From the NCBI GenBank assembly GCA_016648135.1, contig JADDOH010000149.1, positions 1-64,000 on the forward strand: a stretch of DNA of 64,000 nucleotides, given 5' to 3'. Positions 1-10,856 of this stretch are shown here, piece after piece. Both the position numbers and the translations under genes were made by a program. Under the pieces are notes generated by a model, which saw only the letters and a program-made list of their open reading frames with translations, was not told the DNA's origin and searched no databases. Position 1 is the first letter of the stretch, and each line of letters starts with the position of its first letter. The DNA is from Agrypnia vestita (lineage: Eukaryota; Arthropoda; Insecta; Trichoptera; Phryganeidae).

Positions 1-168
1 AGCTACGCCAGCATTGGCCGCTCCAGGTTGGCCGACGTTGGGCCAAGCTACGCCAGCAGTGGCCGCTCCAGGTTGGCCGACGTTGGGCCAAGCTACGCCA
101 GCATTGGCCGCTCCAGGTTGGCCGACGTTGGGCCAAGCTACGCCAGCATTGGCCACTCCAGGCTGGCC
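1..168. repeat. 45-bp tandem repeat, about 3.7 copies
   Basis: Units begin at 1, 46, 91 and 136 with only a few differences, and the last is truncated near 168. On the minus strand each unit encodes 15 residues without a stop, in frame with the gag-like ORF. The array may continue beyond the window. Confidence 0.9.
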
Positions 169-954
169 GGTGGGTGGCCCACCCGGTGGGTGGGTGGGCG
201 CCTCCCCCTGTGGGTGGGTGGGTGCCCCACCCTGTGGGTGGGTGGGTGCCCCACCCTGTGGGTGGGTGGGTGCCCCACCCTGTGGGTGGGTGGGTGCCCC
301 ACCCTGTGGGTGGTGGACCACTGCCACCCCCACTGAGGCCTGCGCCTCCCCTGGGAGGGCGCTATCAGCCATAATATTATAATTAATACCTTTAAAGGAG
401 GGTCTCACTCCTTCCGAGGCGCCACTGGCTGCGTCCGCCGCCACTGGTAGTACCCCCTCCCTCGGGGCACTGTCGGCTGCCGCCGCCGGTGGTGCTGCCA
501 TCTCGGTTGCGGCTGCGGAAGGTCCTTGCCTCGGACCGTTGTGAGAACGGCCCTTTTCAGGGCCACCCTCCTGGAGTGTTGGCTGCGGCCACTCGGTTGC
601 GGCCGCGGAAGGTCCTTGCCTTGGACCGTTGTGAGAACGGCCCTTTTCAGGGCCACCCTCTTGGAGTGTTGGCTGCGTCCTCTGACTGGCAGCCATCGCG
701 CGGACCATGCGCGAGTAGTCCCGGCGCTGTTCATCCATGCGCCGGCGCTCGCGGCGAAGCTCCTCCCGAAGTCTCCGAACAGTGTCTTCGGTGGAGCGTG
801 ATGACCGGCTGGATGACCGGCTAGATGCGCGGCTTCGGCGAGACTCGGTTCGAGATCGCTCCGATGCCACTGACTCCCCCCGTCGCTGGCTGCCGCTCTC
901 CTGGTACTGGGCGTCGTCGTCCATGTACTGCGGCTCATCCCCAGCGTGCGACAT
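1..954 (-). CDS. Gag-like repeat-rich ORF, open at left edge
   Basis: An uninterrupted minus-strand frame of 318 codons starts at the ATG at 954-952 and runs off the left edge with no stop. The N-terminus is acidic then rich in Ser and Arg, followed by an Arg/Glu-rich segment (about residues 55-90) likely to be helical or coiled coil. After that come a 30-residue unit present twice, a linker, an 8-residue unit rich in Pro, Gly and His present about five times, and a 15-residue unit (starting Trp-Pro-Asn-Val-Gly) present about 3.7 times. All nucleotide periods (90, 24, 45) are multiples of three and no stop occurs, which supports real translation. A TATA/initiator leader lies upstream. I infer a Gag-like protein of an LTR or DIRS-type retroelement. 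No zinc knuckle or protease is visible, and a low-complexity host protein is possible. Confidence 0.55.
   Translation of the reverse strand, partial: MSHAGDEPQYMDDDAQYQESGSQRRGESVASERSRTESRRSRASSRSSSRSSRSTEDTVRRLREELRRERRRMDEQRRDYSRMVRAMAASQRTQPTLQEGGPEKGRSHNGPRQGPSAAATEWPQPTLQEGGPEKGRSHNGPRQGPSAAATEMAAPPAAAADSAPREGVLPVAADAASGASEGVRPSFKGINYNIMADSALPGEAQASVGVAVVHHPQGGAPTHPQGGAPTHPQGGAPTHPQGGAPTHPQGEAPTHPPGGPPTGQPGVANAGVAWPNVGQPGAANAGVAWPNVGQPGAATAGVAWPNVGQPGAANAGVA
187..312. repeat. 24-bp tandem repeat, about 5 copies
   Basis: A GT-rich unit (gtgggtgggtgggtgcccca plus four bases) repeats about five times. On the minus strand it encodes an 8-residue Pro/Gly/Thr/His unit in frame with the surrounding gag-like ORF. 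Confidence 0.9.
505..684. repeat. 90-bp direct duplication inside the gag-like ORF
   Basis: Two 90-bp units at 505-594 and 595-684 differ at a few positions. They encode the 30-residue duplication in the minus-strand ORF. The period is a multiple of three, so the frame is kept. Confidence 0.85.
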
Positions 955-1690
955 CCTGGTTGGCTCTGGTGATGCGAAGCGAAGACCAGCAATCCGTCTC
1001 GACAGGACCAGCTTGTTCCGCACAGAACAGGCAATACAGGTGCGGTCCGCTGATTCCGCTTCAGAAGCCTTCGGGATGTCTCACACAGCACGGGCGCACC
1101 GTGTGAGCGGCTGGAAAAAGAGCGATATTAGTACACGGAAATGTGCACCAGAGGCGACAGCAAAAGAATTTGCTTCGAGCAAAATGTCTAAACTCGACGG
1201 GGTCGTCAAGAATAATCGTCTTAAAAAAGACGGTTGTACTGCGAAGAAATACTTAGCTTGGCAAAATCCGTGCCAGCAGTCAGCAGTCCGCAGAAGCGGT
1301 AGGTACCGAGCGTGAACGTCCGCTCAGAGTCAGCACACCGCAGAAGTAGTAGGTATCGAGCGTGAATGTCCGCTCCGTCAGCACACCGCAAGGCGATCGC
1401 CGCCGATAGCAAGTACCGGGCGTGAAGCGAGAGCGCTCGGCGTTAGCAGGCAGCAACAGCAGATCTTGATGACGTAGTTCGGCTCGAGCTTGAGAGCGAG
1501 CGAAGTCAGCAGGCAGCAAAATCGTAGGAGGTAGTCGGGTAGGTAAATGAAACACACGTGAAGGGTCTGCCACGGCGTTTTAAACCAGACTGAGGGTCGG
1601 TCCGCCTTGAATGCGATATTTATACCCTCGGCCGGGACCAGGTGGCCCCGGCCTCGAAGCCAATTAAAACAAGTTACAGTTTGCATACAA
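955..1690 (-). promoter_or_regulatory. Leader/LTR-like promoter region of the gag-like element
   Basis: On the minus strand a TATAAATA box lies at 1624-1617 and an initiator-like TCAGT at 1593-1589, about 28 bp downstream, the usual core-promoter spacing in insect retroelements. Transcription would run through a moderately GC-rich leader to the ATG at 954. I could not define LTR ends or a primer-binding site, so LTR against unique leader is unresolved. The first gag start codon context is aggATG. Confidence 0.45.
1291..1390. repeat. Imperfect 50-bp direct repeat in the leader
   Basis: Two consecutive units beginning cgcagaag and containing tgaaygtccgctc occur at about 1291 and 1341, with a partial third at 1386. 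They lie in the presumed leader of the gag-like element. Confidence 0.7.
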
Positions 1691-2860
1691 ATGGCGCGTT
1701 TCGGGCGCTTATTTCTACTACATATATTACAGTTTTAAAATTATTAAATTAAACGCACCTCCCCCGGAGGATTTACATATATGTCATTACATTGACTGCG
1801 TCTCAATAAACAGTCTGACATATTGCGTGGCAACCTTGAGACATTATTATTAAAGCAACAGTTAAAATATATCTCATTTTCTGGCCCGGCGGGCTATAAA
1901 ATTTCAACAATTAAATCTCTTAAAAATCCAAATTAACTTTTAGGTTTAGTTTTTTGTGTCTATTATATAGAGTGCGTCGCAGCGCATCTGTTGATATATC
2001 ACACTTTATTGTAAGTCGCAGCTTACTATAGTTATGAATTTTTAAACTTTTCAACAAAAAACTAATTTTGTAATTTATTCAAAATTATTTCCACATATGA
2101 GTGTGTATATTCTCTAGATAGGTCTTGATCCACTGATCATTATACAAAAAGAATTATCAAAATCGGACACCTCTGACGGAAGTTATTCCGGTTTGTGTGT
2201 TTATATGAAAATTTGTATGGAAAAAACCCAGCCCAGTATGTCGCTCATAAGCGGCGGCTGGTTTTGTGTTGGTGGTGTCAGACTTATGTTTCCATATTAA
2301 TGTGATTGTGATTCACTCATTAATAATGTATTTGAAAAAGTATTTAGATTTTTCCTTGCCATAAAAAATGTATGTTTTTTACCAATGATCTGTTGGCAAT
2401 CTGTTATGCCATACAGTCAATCATTTATTGTGTCATCTGTAGACAACTTTTTATGTCTTACAGAGTGTGTGCATGTGTGTGACTCTACTACTTATCTTTT
2501 ATAAGTGTTGAGACAACTTTAATGTTGCTTATCAGGCAAATATGATGAGAATAAGGTACAAAATGCGCCTTGTGCGCAAATAAAAACATCTCCCGCCCGC
2601 TCTTTTTATTAAAACAATGAAAATGCGGTATTTTATTACATAGAATTATGATTCAGGTCCATCTGAAATCAAAAAACCATTAATTTCCATCATATTAGAG
2701 AGCTCTGAAATGTTTAAAAATCTGAACATTAATATTTTCATATAATATTTTCAGCAAAAATATACACATTTCAGATCATGCACTCTAACGCATTTCCATT
2801 GTCATCAGCGGGATGCGTTCTCATGGAGCTGAGGCTCCGCATTCGCTCATCCCCTCTCCC
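1691..2860. other. AT-rich intergenic DNA, no gene seen
   Basis: No long frame, RNA gene or clear repeat boundary is visible. A short GC-rich patch with a gga/tcc-rich motif lies near 1757-1772. It may be unrecognised transposon debris. Confidence 0.5.
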
Positions 2861-3114
2861 GGGTGCCGCCGCCTGACGCCGAGACACGTATAAGGACAAC
2901 CACCGCGGCCGAGAACTCGCGCGCTGTCCTCGGCACGGTACCCATCCTCAACCGGGGCACGGCGATCGGCGGTGGCCCTGAAAGGGGCCTTTGCTCTGCT
3001 TCATTCACATCAGAAATTTCTATCATTTATATGACGCGATTACGTCAACCACAGAGCTTGAAATTTCGGTTGCCTGACGGTAGGCGCAGGCAATGTCCTG
3101 TCCGTAACACCACA
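2861..3114. other. GC-rich segment of unknown origin
   Basis: A sharp GC-rich island in AT-rich surroundings carries a 90-codon plus-strand frame (2863-3135) with no recognisable domain. Its abrupt composition suggests a retroelement fragment, but I cannot name the family. Confidence 0.35.
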
Positions 3115-3361
3115 CATTTTACATGTTCGACTTGATAGTTTCCAAATTTGGCAAAAAAAATTGGAAAAAGTAATTAAGTGTTCTTTACGATTAGGAATAA
3201 GTGCACTGTGAACATCAAAACTTTTTCTCCATTGTATTAACGCAAATGTACTTTTAGGCCGACGCCACACAGCACAGATTTTCCACTGCTGTGGCTAGAG
3301 TCCTAACCACAAGACCAACAAGCTACTTTTGATTCAGAATATATATATATATATATATATT
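3115..3361 (-). mobile_element. SINE-like element, minus-strand copy
   Basis: About 245 bp match 6880-7135 in opposite orientation, ending here in an AT microsatellite (3340-3361). The block carries the tRNA-like start agtagcttgttggtcttgtg, which is also seen at 7262 and, degraded, at 7617 on the minus strand. A conserved frame seen in both copies is explained by the sequence identity and is not evidence of coding. Confidence 0.6.
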
Positions 3362-3480
3362 ATTAAACATATTTTTTCATTTATTTAAGGAAACGAGTCC
3401 CGTAATATTTAATACGAAATAAATAAATGAAATAAAGAGAAAATACACAAATATCAAATAATAAAACTGAAAAATTAAAT

Positions 3481-3552
3481 GCTGGAACCTGGATTCGAAC
3501 CACGGACCTCTGTGTTTCGCGCACAGCGTGTTACCAATTTCACTATCCCAGC
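3481..3552 (-). tRNA. tRNA-like gene or tRNA pseudogene, isotype unclear
   Basis: The 72 nt on the minus strand fold as a cloverleaf: a 7-bp acceptor (GCTGGGA with TTCCAGC, one G-T pair), a 3-bp D stem, a 5-bp anticodon stem (CTGTG/CACAG), a 7-nt anticodon loop CGCGAAA, a 5-nt variable loop and a T arm with one mismatch. The A box (TAGTGAAATTGG) and B box (GGTTCGAATCC) match the Pol III consensus, and a T run follows about 7 nt after the 3' end. Position 33 is G instead of the near-invariant U. By position the anticodon would be CGA (Ser codon), but a long variable arm is absent. It may be a pseudogene or the head of a SINE. Confidence 0.45.
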
Positions 3553-3600
3553 GACTTAACAAGTCGTCAATATTTGATAGTTATATGTTTCTCTTTGAAT

Positions 3601-3724
3601 TATTAATTCACTTATTTATATTATTCCATTTTTATTCGGGAAGTAACGAATTTCTCGATATTCTCGTAAAACAGTCGATTACTTCCCGAATAAAAATGGA
3701 ATAATATAAATAAGTGAATTAATA
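3601..3724. repeat. Foldback with ~50-bp arms
   Basis: Arms 3601-3649 and 3674-3724 are nearly perfect inverted complements around a 24-nt spacer. The block 3728-3770 that follows recurs at 6665-6705 (gttaatattaagattttcgc). It looks like a small foldback/MITE. Confidence 0.8.
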
Positions 3725-5465
3725 AAAGTTAATATTAAGATTTTCGCGGGTAAAAGACGAAGGATTATTTTCTAGGATAACCTAAAACATTAACCTATGA
3801 AAGCATTTTCATTATAAGTTCTTTATATGCGAGGTCTAGGTTTCCTAGATCTTTTTTCTAGATTTACTAGTGATAATCGATTATTCGTGATTCAGTTATT
3901 TAAGATCTGTATCAGATTGTATTGATGATTGCTAACTGAAATGTAACTATTGTCTAATACCGATGGTGGCCTTTCGAATTGCGAAAAATCAAATACCAAT
4001 CGATACAATCAGATACAAATCTCAAATTATGGTCGTTGTGTAACTGGTTGAAATACTATCACTAATGTGTTAAAAAATCTGAAACAGTACCTGAAGCTAT
4101 AAATACAGTAATAATTTAGAAAACTATTAATTGCTTTGCTAGTGTGTGTTAAAAAATATACTAACCTTTTATGTTACTGATTTTAAAATTTTGAAAATGT
4201 GTTTTAAAAAGGAAAATGTAGGCACTATAAATTCTGAAACTTTATCGTTAGAAAAAATACAGATGATATAAATAACTATACATTTATTTGTTATAGAATG
4301 TGATGAAAAATATAGGTACAAATATTGTACTAACCTTTTATAGCACTGTAACCACATTTTCTACCTATAGTTTCCTTCATCTGTGTATAATCATGGATTT
4401 TTCCAGATTACATCTGCGTATAATCAACATTTTCTGGAAATTAAGATTAGTTATTTAATTTAATATACCTTTAGGTAAAATAAAAACCAAAACAGAAAAG
4501 GGATACAGCATCACACAAGAAATACTTCTATACACAAATAATACTAAAAATACAATATTGTCTTCAGCCTGCGGTTTCAATGACTTAAATGAAAATGTAA
4601 TGATTTAATACAAATAGGTAAATACAACTTTGTGATTACTGTAGGACTATTAGCTATTAATTAATACATATCAGAATTTTCTAGAAATTACGTTGGTAAA
4701 AATTTGTAAAAGTCACAGAACATAGGTAAAAGTTGAAAAATATACAAACCTGTTAATAAAAGCTAGACATATTCCTCTGGGATGATATACTTTTTTTGGA
4801 CCCAAAGAAATTGGATTCTGCATTATATTAAAAACAAGTCACCGCATAATTACTTAGGTACCTCAAATGCATGTCAATATTACCGAATCTTAATAGATTA
4901 TTTAAAAGATACGGTAACAAAGAAATAAACTCAAAAAGCGAACATTTCACCTGTATTATAACACTCGACAATGTCTGACAGCTTCCGTCGATGGTTATGT
5001 TTATATTTGTAATCGTTAAATGGTTTATTTTTATTGGTTTGCATTGTTTTACGCCAACGGTTTTTTTTGGTAAGAATGGCTTTATGCAAAGCATGTAATT
5101 TTTGCAGCTTACGCGACACTAAATAAAAATGTATTTTTTATAAGCGCAATTTCTACGTACATCAAACAAGTGTCGCTATCTTTTTACTAGTTGGTATAAA
5201 ATTACGATAACTCTATTTTTGTAGACAGCGTACAATATGCATACAAGTTGACAAGTTGAGATTTGAGATAGATACTCGCATCTCTTACAAAATAGAGTCA
5301 TAACTTTGAAAAATTTCAAGATAGAAAAAACTAAGCTGATAAATCGTAAATTCATGTTTTTATTTCGTTTTTGAGTATTTGGATTTATGTTTAGAATACT
5401 ATTTTATACTGTGACGAACTTTTTTTACAAAAAAATCGCGGAACTTTTGAATATTTTTTACACGT
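3725..5465. other. AT-rich DNA with no gene seen
   Basis: Only short frames without recognisable domains occur. A weak inverted pair, aactctatttttgtag near 5208 against cttacaaaatagagtc near 5284, suggests an old foldback. Confidence 0.45.
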
Positions 5466-5616
5466 TGATACAGTTGCCGGCAAACTTCTTGAAATTCTTT
5501 GGCGTAGTGGGGGTATGCGCAGAAGGCAAAATTTGGGTCTCTTTGGTGGAAAGGTAGATGCGCAAACTTCTCCCCACTACGCTGTAAAATTTCAAGATGT
5601 TTGCCGGCTACTGTAC
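5466..5616. repeat. Imperfect long hairpin
   Basis: The sequence around ttgccggcaaacttcttgaa (from about 5472) pairs with the complement near 5560-5610 (cactacgctgtaaaatttca and following). The 75-codon minus-strand frame across it is a by-product of the palindrome. Confidence 0.6.
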
Positions 5617-6234
5617 AAGATACCACGTTATGATATCTTAATCAATTTATAGATTTTTTTAGAAAAGACATTACTTTCTATCTTTGAATTTTTTTATGTT
5701 GGATTTTTAGCTGAAATGATCAAAAAATCGACGAGATTGAAAATACACAAATTATTCTAAACTTTAAAAGATACTTTTATGGCATTGAAATGCTTCCATA
5801 AATGTGAAATACCTCTATAAAATGGAAATAAAAAGCATTATTGCACTTTTTACCTTTTTGGATTTTGATGCGTCTATGCTACGATTTAAAATCATCACAC
5901 ATTTATTTATTTTTGTCGATTTACATCTTTAGGAACCAATAACTTTCACAAATATTTTCTATCTCCGTTAGTTATCTTACTTGTGCACTTCAGGCGACAC
6001 TCTTCATTACGTTGCGGCCTTATTGGCCTTAATGGCGTTTAAGGCCAACAACACCCAATATTTAATACGAAATTCCCAAAAACCATTAAGGCCAATAATG
6101 ACCAAAGTACCCAAATTTAGATTTTGACTTACCAGACCTCACTTGATAATAAGCTTCCGATACGAACGGACGCTCTCGCACTGCCCCTCGTGACGGAAAT
6201 TTATTAACAAGACACCCTGAATATGCCTGTTGTG
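5617..6234. other. AT-rich DNA with a short inverted repeat
   Basis: No gene is seen. An inverted pair around ttattggccttaatgg (about 6028) and attaaggccaataatg (about 6085) forms a weak hairpin. Confidence 0.4.
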
Positions 6235-6600
6235 ATTCAGGCGAAACGTCGGTTGACGAATGGTCCTTCTGAGGATCAGATTTTGACGCAGGTTACCCCC
6301 AAAGAAATTAATACTAACATATATATATATATGTTAGTTCTAACTACTTTGGGGGTAACCCGCGTCAAATTCTGGTCGTCAGGACCAGTCGTCTGCCGAC
6401 GTTTCGAACAGATCTCACTGTTCATCTTCAGCGCGCCTTGTCGATGAGCTGCTTCTCCAAAAAGCGTACAACCGTTTGGGTCCGGAGCTCACCGAGTCGG
6501 CAGACGACTGGTCCTGATGACCAGAATTTGACGCGGGTTACCCCCAAAGTAGTTAGAACTAACATATATTGTACCCGTGAAAGCCTTAGATTTTAACATA
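6235..6600. repeat. Three-arm foldback with Penelope-like terminal motifs
   Basis: The block tttgacgcgggttaccccca occurs on one strand near 6283 (one mismatch) and near 6530, and on the other near 6345. Arms meet at an (AT)n centre near 6325. Motifs such as cgaaacgtcgg and ggtcctgatgaccag resemble the 3' terminal region of Penelope-like elements seen elsewhere in this window, but no coding sequence remains. Confidence 0.55.
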
Positions 6601-6879
6601 TATATATCTATAATATATATTATTATATATTATATATATCTATATATATATCTATATATTATACGTTAATATTAAGATTTTCGCGGGTAAAAGAACGAAG
6701 GATTATTATTCTAATGAAACTAACCCGGGTCACTTGATATGTCTTGAACTGTTATATTGTACCCAACATTTCGGACAGATAGCACTGGCCATTTTCAAAG
6801 GGATTTTTCACCTTGTTTTTCGAGTTCTGTTTTGAATTGATGGCAAGCACACCCGTTCACTCCAGAAGTCGAGATCCAA

Positions 6880-7135
6880 GTATATATATATATATATATA
6901 TTCTGAATCAAAAGTAGCTTGTTGGTCTTGTGGTTAGGACTCTAGCCACAGCAGTGGAAAATCTGTGCTGTGTGGCGTCGGCCTAAAAGTACATTTGCGT
7001 TAATACAATGGAGAAAAAGTTTTGATGTTCACAGTGCACTTATTCCTAATCGTAAAGAACACTTAACTACTTTTTCCAATTTTTTTTGCCAAATTTGGAA
7101 ACTATCAAGTCGAACATGTAAAATGTGTGGTCTTT
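6880..7135 (+). mobile_element. SINE-like element, plus-strand copy
   Basis: This is the inverted counterpart of 3115-3361, with an AT microsatellite at 6880-6900 next to the tRNA-like head at about 6911. The sequence downstream of the head is unique to these two copies, and high identity suggests recent spread or an inverted duplication. Confidence 0.6.
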
Positions 7136-7261
7136 ATTATACCTCTGTCAAGTCATTAAATCGTAACATCAAGGAGATATATAAAAATAAACACGCACAC
7201 CGAAATGAGAGTGAGACCTATAGAGAGTGAGACGTCCTCCTAGATCGATAAGATAAATATA

Positions 7262-7617
7262 AGTAGCTTGTTGGTCTTGTGGTTAGGACTCTCGTCTCGT
7301 GATCCAAAGGTTGCAGGTTCGAATCTCACTCCAGACAAGCAAGTTAGTCCTATTTTCATAGCACAAGCATTTAGCTTAATTTGAAAATAGTAAGAATATT
7401 GATTTGACACGAGTTCCATGTTCGCATCTCTATTTTAAAAAAAACTTTTAGAATTATCGAAAAGTTTACATGGTAGAATTAATTGCATTTTTAGGCCTTT
7501 TGTTATTTAAAGATGATTTTTTTAAAATAGAGATGCGAACTTGGAATACGTGTCACATCAACGCGACCTTTGTATCACGAGGCGAGAGTCCTAACAACAA
7601 GACCAATAAGCGACTCT
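7262..7617. mobile_element. Foldback dimer of a tRNA-derived SINE
   Basis: A plus-strand SINE head starts at about 7262 with an A-box-like tgtggttaggactc and a B-box-like ggttcgaatct (7317-7327). A degraded minus-strand head ends at 7617. Between them, arms at about 7395-7443 and 7510-7560 (sharing aaatagagatgcgaac in inverse) form a long hairpin. Confidence 0.6.
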
Positions 7618-8407
7618 TTTGAAAAACGTAAAACTATATCTACGTTCTGCAAAAAATAAAACATTGTCACATGGATGCAAAATTTGAAAAAAAAAAATCC
7701 ACGTTTAGGCTGTTTGAAAAGGTTATGCCGTAAATGCTATGAGAAATTTAAAGATAATTTCGCTTTCTTGAGGCTTTGTATGAATTTTCGTCTCTTTTTA
7801 ACATACGTTTTTATAAGTAAATTATATAAAGCGTGTTGTTTATAAGTAAAAAAACATAAATACATTTTTACAAATATTATGGTTTTTACCCTATTTCGTT
7901 TGGAATACCATAAATTAATTATTTATTATTACATTTTTTTATAATATTTGTGTAAAAACATATCCTTAAATAAAATACCACTAACCAAAATACAAATTTC
8001 TTTTGGATTTTAAGGATGACAATTTGAACGTACCTCACAAAAAAAAATATTTACCACAGCAGTTAAAGGTAAACGTTAAATATTGTTTATTAATTCAGTC
8101 ATTATCACGAGGAACTAAAACATTTTAAACGAGCATAAAATATATAGATATTCTATAACCATGAGATGTGTAAGAGTACCAAAATTTTTAAATAAATACG
8201 AAATATAACATAGATTTTATCTCAAAGGAAGACTCATTTCTAAAGATGAAACCAGCATTTATTAAATACAAATTACGTTACAACTTGAAAGTACATAAAA
8301 CTCAATCAAAATTTATTTTTAAATGCGTCCTTTATTAGATACGAAGACGAGGAACTATACTTATCTTGATCAACAACAGTCACTTTTCAATTGATGGCTA
8401 TCGGTTG
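7618..8407. other. AT-rich DNA with no gene seen
   Basis: No ORF of interest, RNA gene or repeat boundary was recognised. Confidence 0.45.
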
Positions 8408-8705
8408 TATTCTGAAATAAGCAATATTGTTATTTCTGTATCTCGACAGTTATTTTATAACATTTAATCGCCGCCAATTTTGACGTTTTAAGTTTGACAG
8501 GTTTGAAATTAATGAATTCAATCAATCAGGAAGGTCTAAAACGTAAACAAATAATTTATTCACACTTATGAATGATAATTTTTCTAATTGATTAAATTCA
8601 TTAATCTTTAACCTATCTAACTTAAAACTTCAAAATTGGCGGCATTACAATGATTAACAATAACTGTCAAAATACAGAAATAAGAAAATTGCTTATTTCA
8701 GAATA
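8408..8705. mobile_element. MITE with ~120-bp terminal inverted repeats
   Basis: Arms 8408-8525 and about 8588-8705 are imperfect complements: tattctgaaataagcaatat at one end, attgcttatttcagaata at the other. The core has ccgccaattttgacg and its inverse. A related copy lies at 47570-48310, interrupted by a retroposon. No coding capacity. Confidence 0.7.
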
Positions 8706-9639
8706 TAGGCCGTATATTTGAGATAGAGATCATGATAAATGTACACGTCTGCCCAACATAAACGCAAAAATGACGCTGTTCGAGAATAATGTAAAAATCA
8801 GTACCAGTGTAATTGTGGAACAACTATTATCATAACAGAGAAATTTTTAGCAAATATATTTTTGTGGATATTTCTGTATACTTAACTACAAATTATTTTT
8901 TTGAGTTATGACTTTTTTATCGCACGTGCGACATGTCAGAATCGAGAGAGAGAGAGAGAGAAAACAAATATTCAAGTTTATCAATGTTGTGCTTTCTCGA
9001 TGTAATAATAACTTTTTTATAGGTATTCTAATGTTAAAAATTTGCAATGCAATATTGCATAAGCATTACACGCTTTGATTTTTATAACGCATACTCGAAA
9101 TCACATCCTTATTGCTCGGTTTTTCAGGGCATTTCAGGCACAATTCAATCATTTTTATCGTAACGTTCTGTTCGTCTACATTATGTCTAAAATAAGAATC
9201 ATTATTAAGTTGATGTTAACTTAAATAGTTGTACGCTGTATTCTATAAAATATATTCTTTTTACCTCCTTTTGAGATTAATCAATAAAAATGACAAATAA
9301 CGAACAATTTTACGTAAAAATAAGTAACGTTTTCTCAGAAATTGATTAGTTAAAATACTTGTATCTTGACGGTATTTTTTCGTTTTTCAACCTGGGTACA
9401 AAAGAATTTAGGAATATGTATACACAGGTATATACTATTTACGTAAATGTTTGACAGTAATGAACATTGATGTATTATAATATATCATTGGTAAAGAAGG
9501 TAAATAAAAATGAGATGAAAAATAACCGATTTTTTTTACATTTTATTCGAGGCTCAAACCATCTTGCATCAAAACTGCGATGAAAAATATAATTCAACCT
9601 TCAAACCATTTTATTCGAGGCTCAAACCATGCCTTCTAC
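8706..9639. other. AT-rich DNA with small repeats
   Basis: No gene is seen. A (GA)n run lies near 8943-8961, and a 24-bp direct repeat (cattttattcgaggctcaaa plus caac/ccat end) occurs at about 9540 and 9607. Confidence 0.5.
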
Positions 9640-9865
9640 GATTCTTGTTTGTGTGACACACGTATAGATGGCATTGGACGATAGGCCAAAATCGGGCGCG
9701 ATGGTGCTGCAGTAGCGACAGGGTACATAACTATAATGGCGGCCCTCTGTTGGAAATTTCTGTAAATTGCGTTGTATGGACTGTCCGGACCCTGAACAAA
9801 CGTCAAAACGACTTTTATTATCTGACATTTGACTTTGGATTTCCGGAGATTAAAAACGTGCAATC

Positions 9866-10736
9866 ATGTCTCAACTTTCTGGGTAAGCAAAATGTATATG
9901 GTATATGTGTTCTTATTATTATTCGCAATATTTCGGCATTGATCTTGAGAAATTTCATGCCTGTTTTAGTTCAACAATGCGCTCGACAAACTATTCTCAC
10001 AAAGAAATGCAGAGGCTGAAAACGCTCATTGACAAATTCGCCCCCATATTACTGAATAAAGAACCGATCATACCAGTGCTTCTCAGAAGAAGAAGAAGGT
10101 ATGGATTGAGTTAACAAATAGATTTAGTGCTGCGGGTTTAACATTTAGGTCAGTTAATAAACTGAAATTAAAATTCAGTAATATGAAAATGGCGGCAAAA
10201 AATAAACGAATTGGTTCATTTTATTATACATTCAACATACTTCTTCGATTTTAAAATTAATATTGTACAGTTCTAGGAGACTTCTAATGAAAAAAAAGGC
10301 CGACAAGCAACTGGTGGTGGTCCGCCTCTTTCAAGACCTTCGGACACAAAAGAATGGCTTATTGGATTAATGCCAACACCCATTCTGGGACTTCCATCAG
10401 TGTTTGATAGTGACGTCGGACCCAATGGTTGGTTTTGATGAATGCTATTATTACCACTTCATTATGATAGTTGCAAAAAAGACACAAAATGTTGTTATTA
10501 TTTCAGAAACTTCAATCCCAGCAGGAAATGTGTTGGATGCCGTCATAGACGATGTGACCACTGTGGCAATGGAGAAGCAAGTGACCACATCTATGAACCA
10601 TCTATACACATCCACGGTGGAGCATTCATCCACGACAGAGCATCCATCTAGTCGTGATGATAACTTTTGTGGAGTGTGTCAGAAAGACAATAAAACGATT
10701 GACTTTGTGTTAATAAACGCTCAAGCCATGTATTAA
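9866..10736 (+). pseudogene. Myb/SANT-like (MSANTD-type) spliced gene, copy 1, broken
   Basis: Four exons can be traced by comparison with copy 2: 9866-9882, 9970 to about 10203, 10277-10427 and 10507-10736, with GT-AG borders at the first intron and AG acceptors at the others. Exon 1 is Met-Ser-Gln-Leu-Ser-Gly. Exon 2 encodes a Myb/SANT-like trihelical DNA-binding domain of the MSANTD/zeste type. Exon 3 has a Gly-Gly-Gly-Pro-Pro stretch and a C-terminal Phe-Asp-Ser-Asp motif. A one-base deletion in exon 2 (near 10063) breaks the domain, and the donor after exon 2 is lost. Exons 3 and 4 join in frame at AATG|gttgg. Piece 10857-11042 of a piggyBac transposase follows on the same strand. Such domains are known as partners of PIF/Harbinger transposases, so finding one beside piggyBac is unexpected. 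Confidence 0.7.
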
Positions 10737-10856
10737 AAAAAAATAATAATAATAGTATAAAACAAAAAAGATGTGTGCTTAACAGACTTTTAGAAGTAAT
10801 AAGACAAATTTTACAAAAAATACCATAAATCAGAATCAACGTCAAAACCTAGACAA

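Noticed and set aside
14..382. Plus-strand repeat-encoded frames at the left edge
   Set aside because: They are shadows of the 45-bp and 24-bp repeats; the minus strand gives the continuous frame with a promoter-like leader.
405..1091. 228-codon minus-strand frame
   Set aside because: It is an alternative frame across the same repeats as the gag-like ORF (start 954), which stays open much further and keeps all repeat periods in frame.
5399..5626. 75-codon minus-strand frame as a small gene
   Set aside because: It is produced by the imperfect hairpin at 5466-5616.
3040..7230. Frames shared at 3040-3270 (minus) and 6970-7230 (plus) as a conserved small protein
   Set aside because: The matching peptides are the consequence of the inverted SINE-like copies, and neither has a start context or domain supporting translation.
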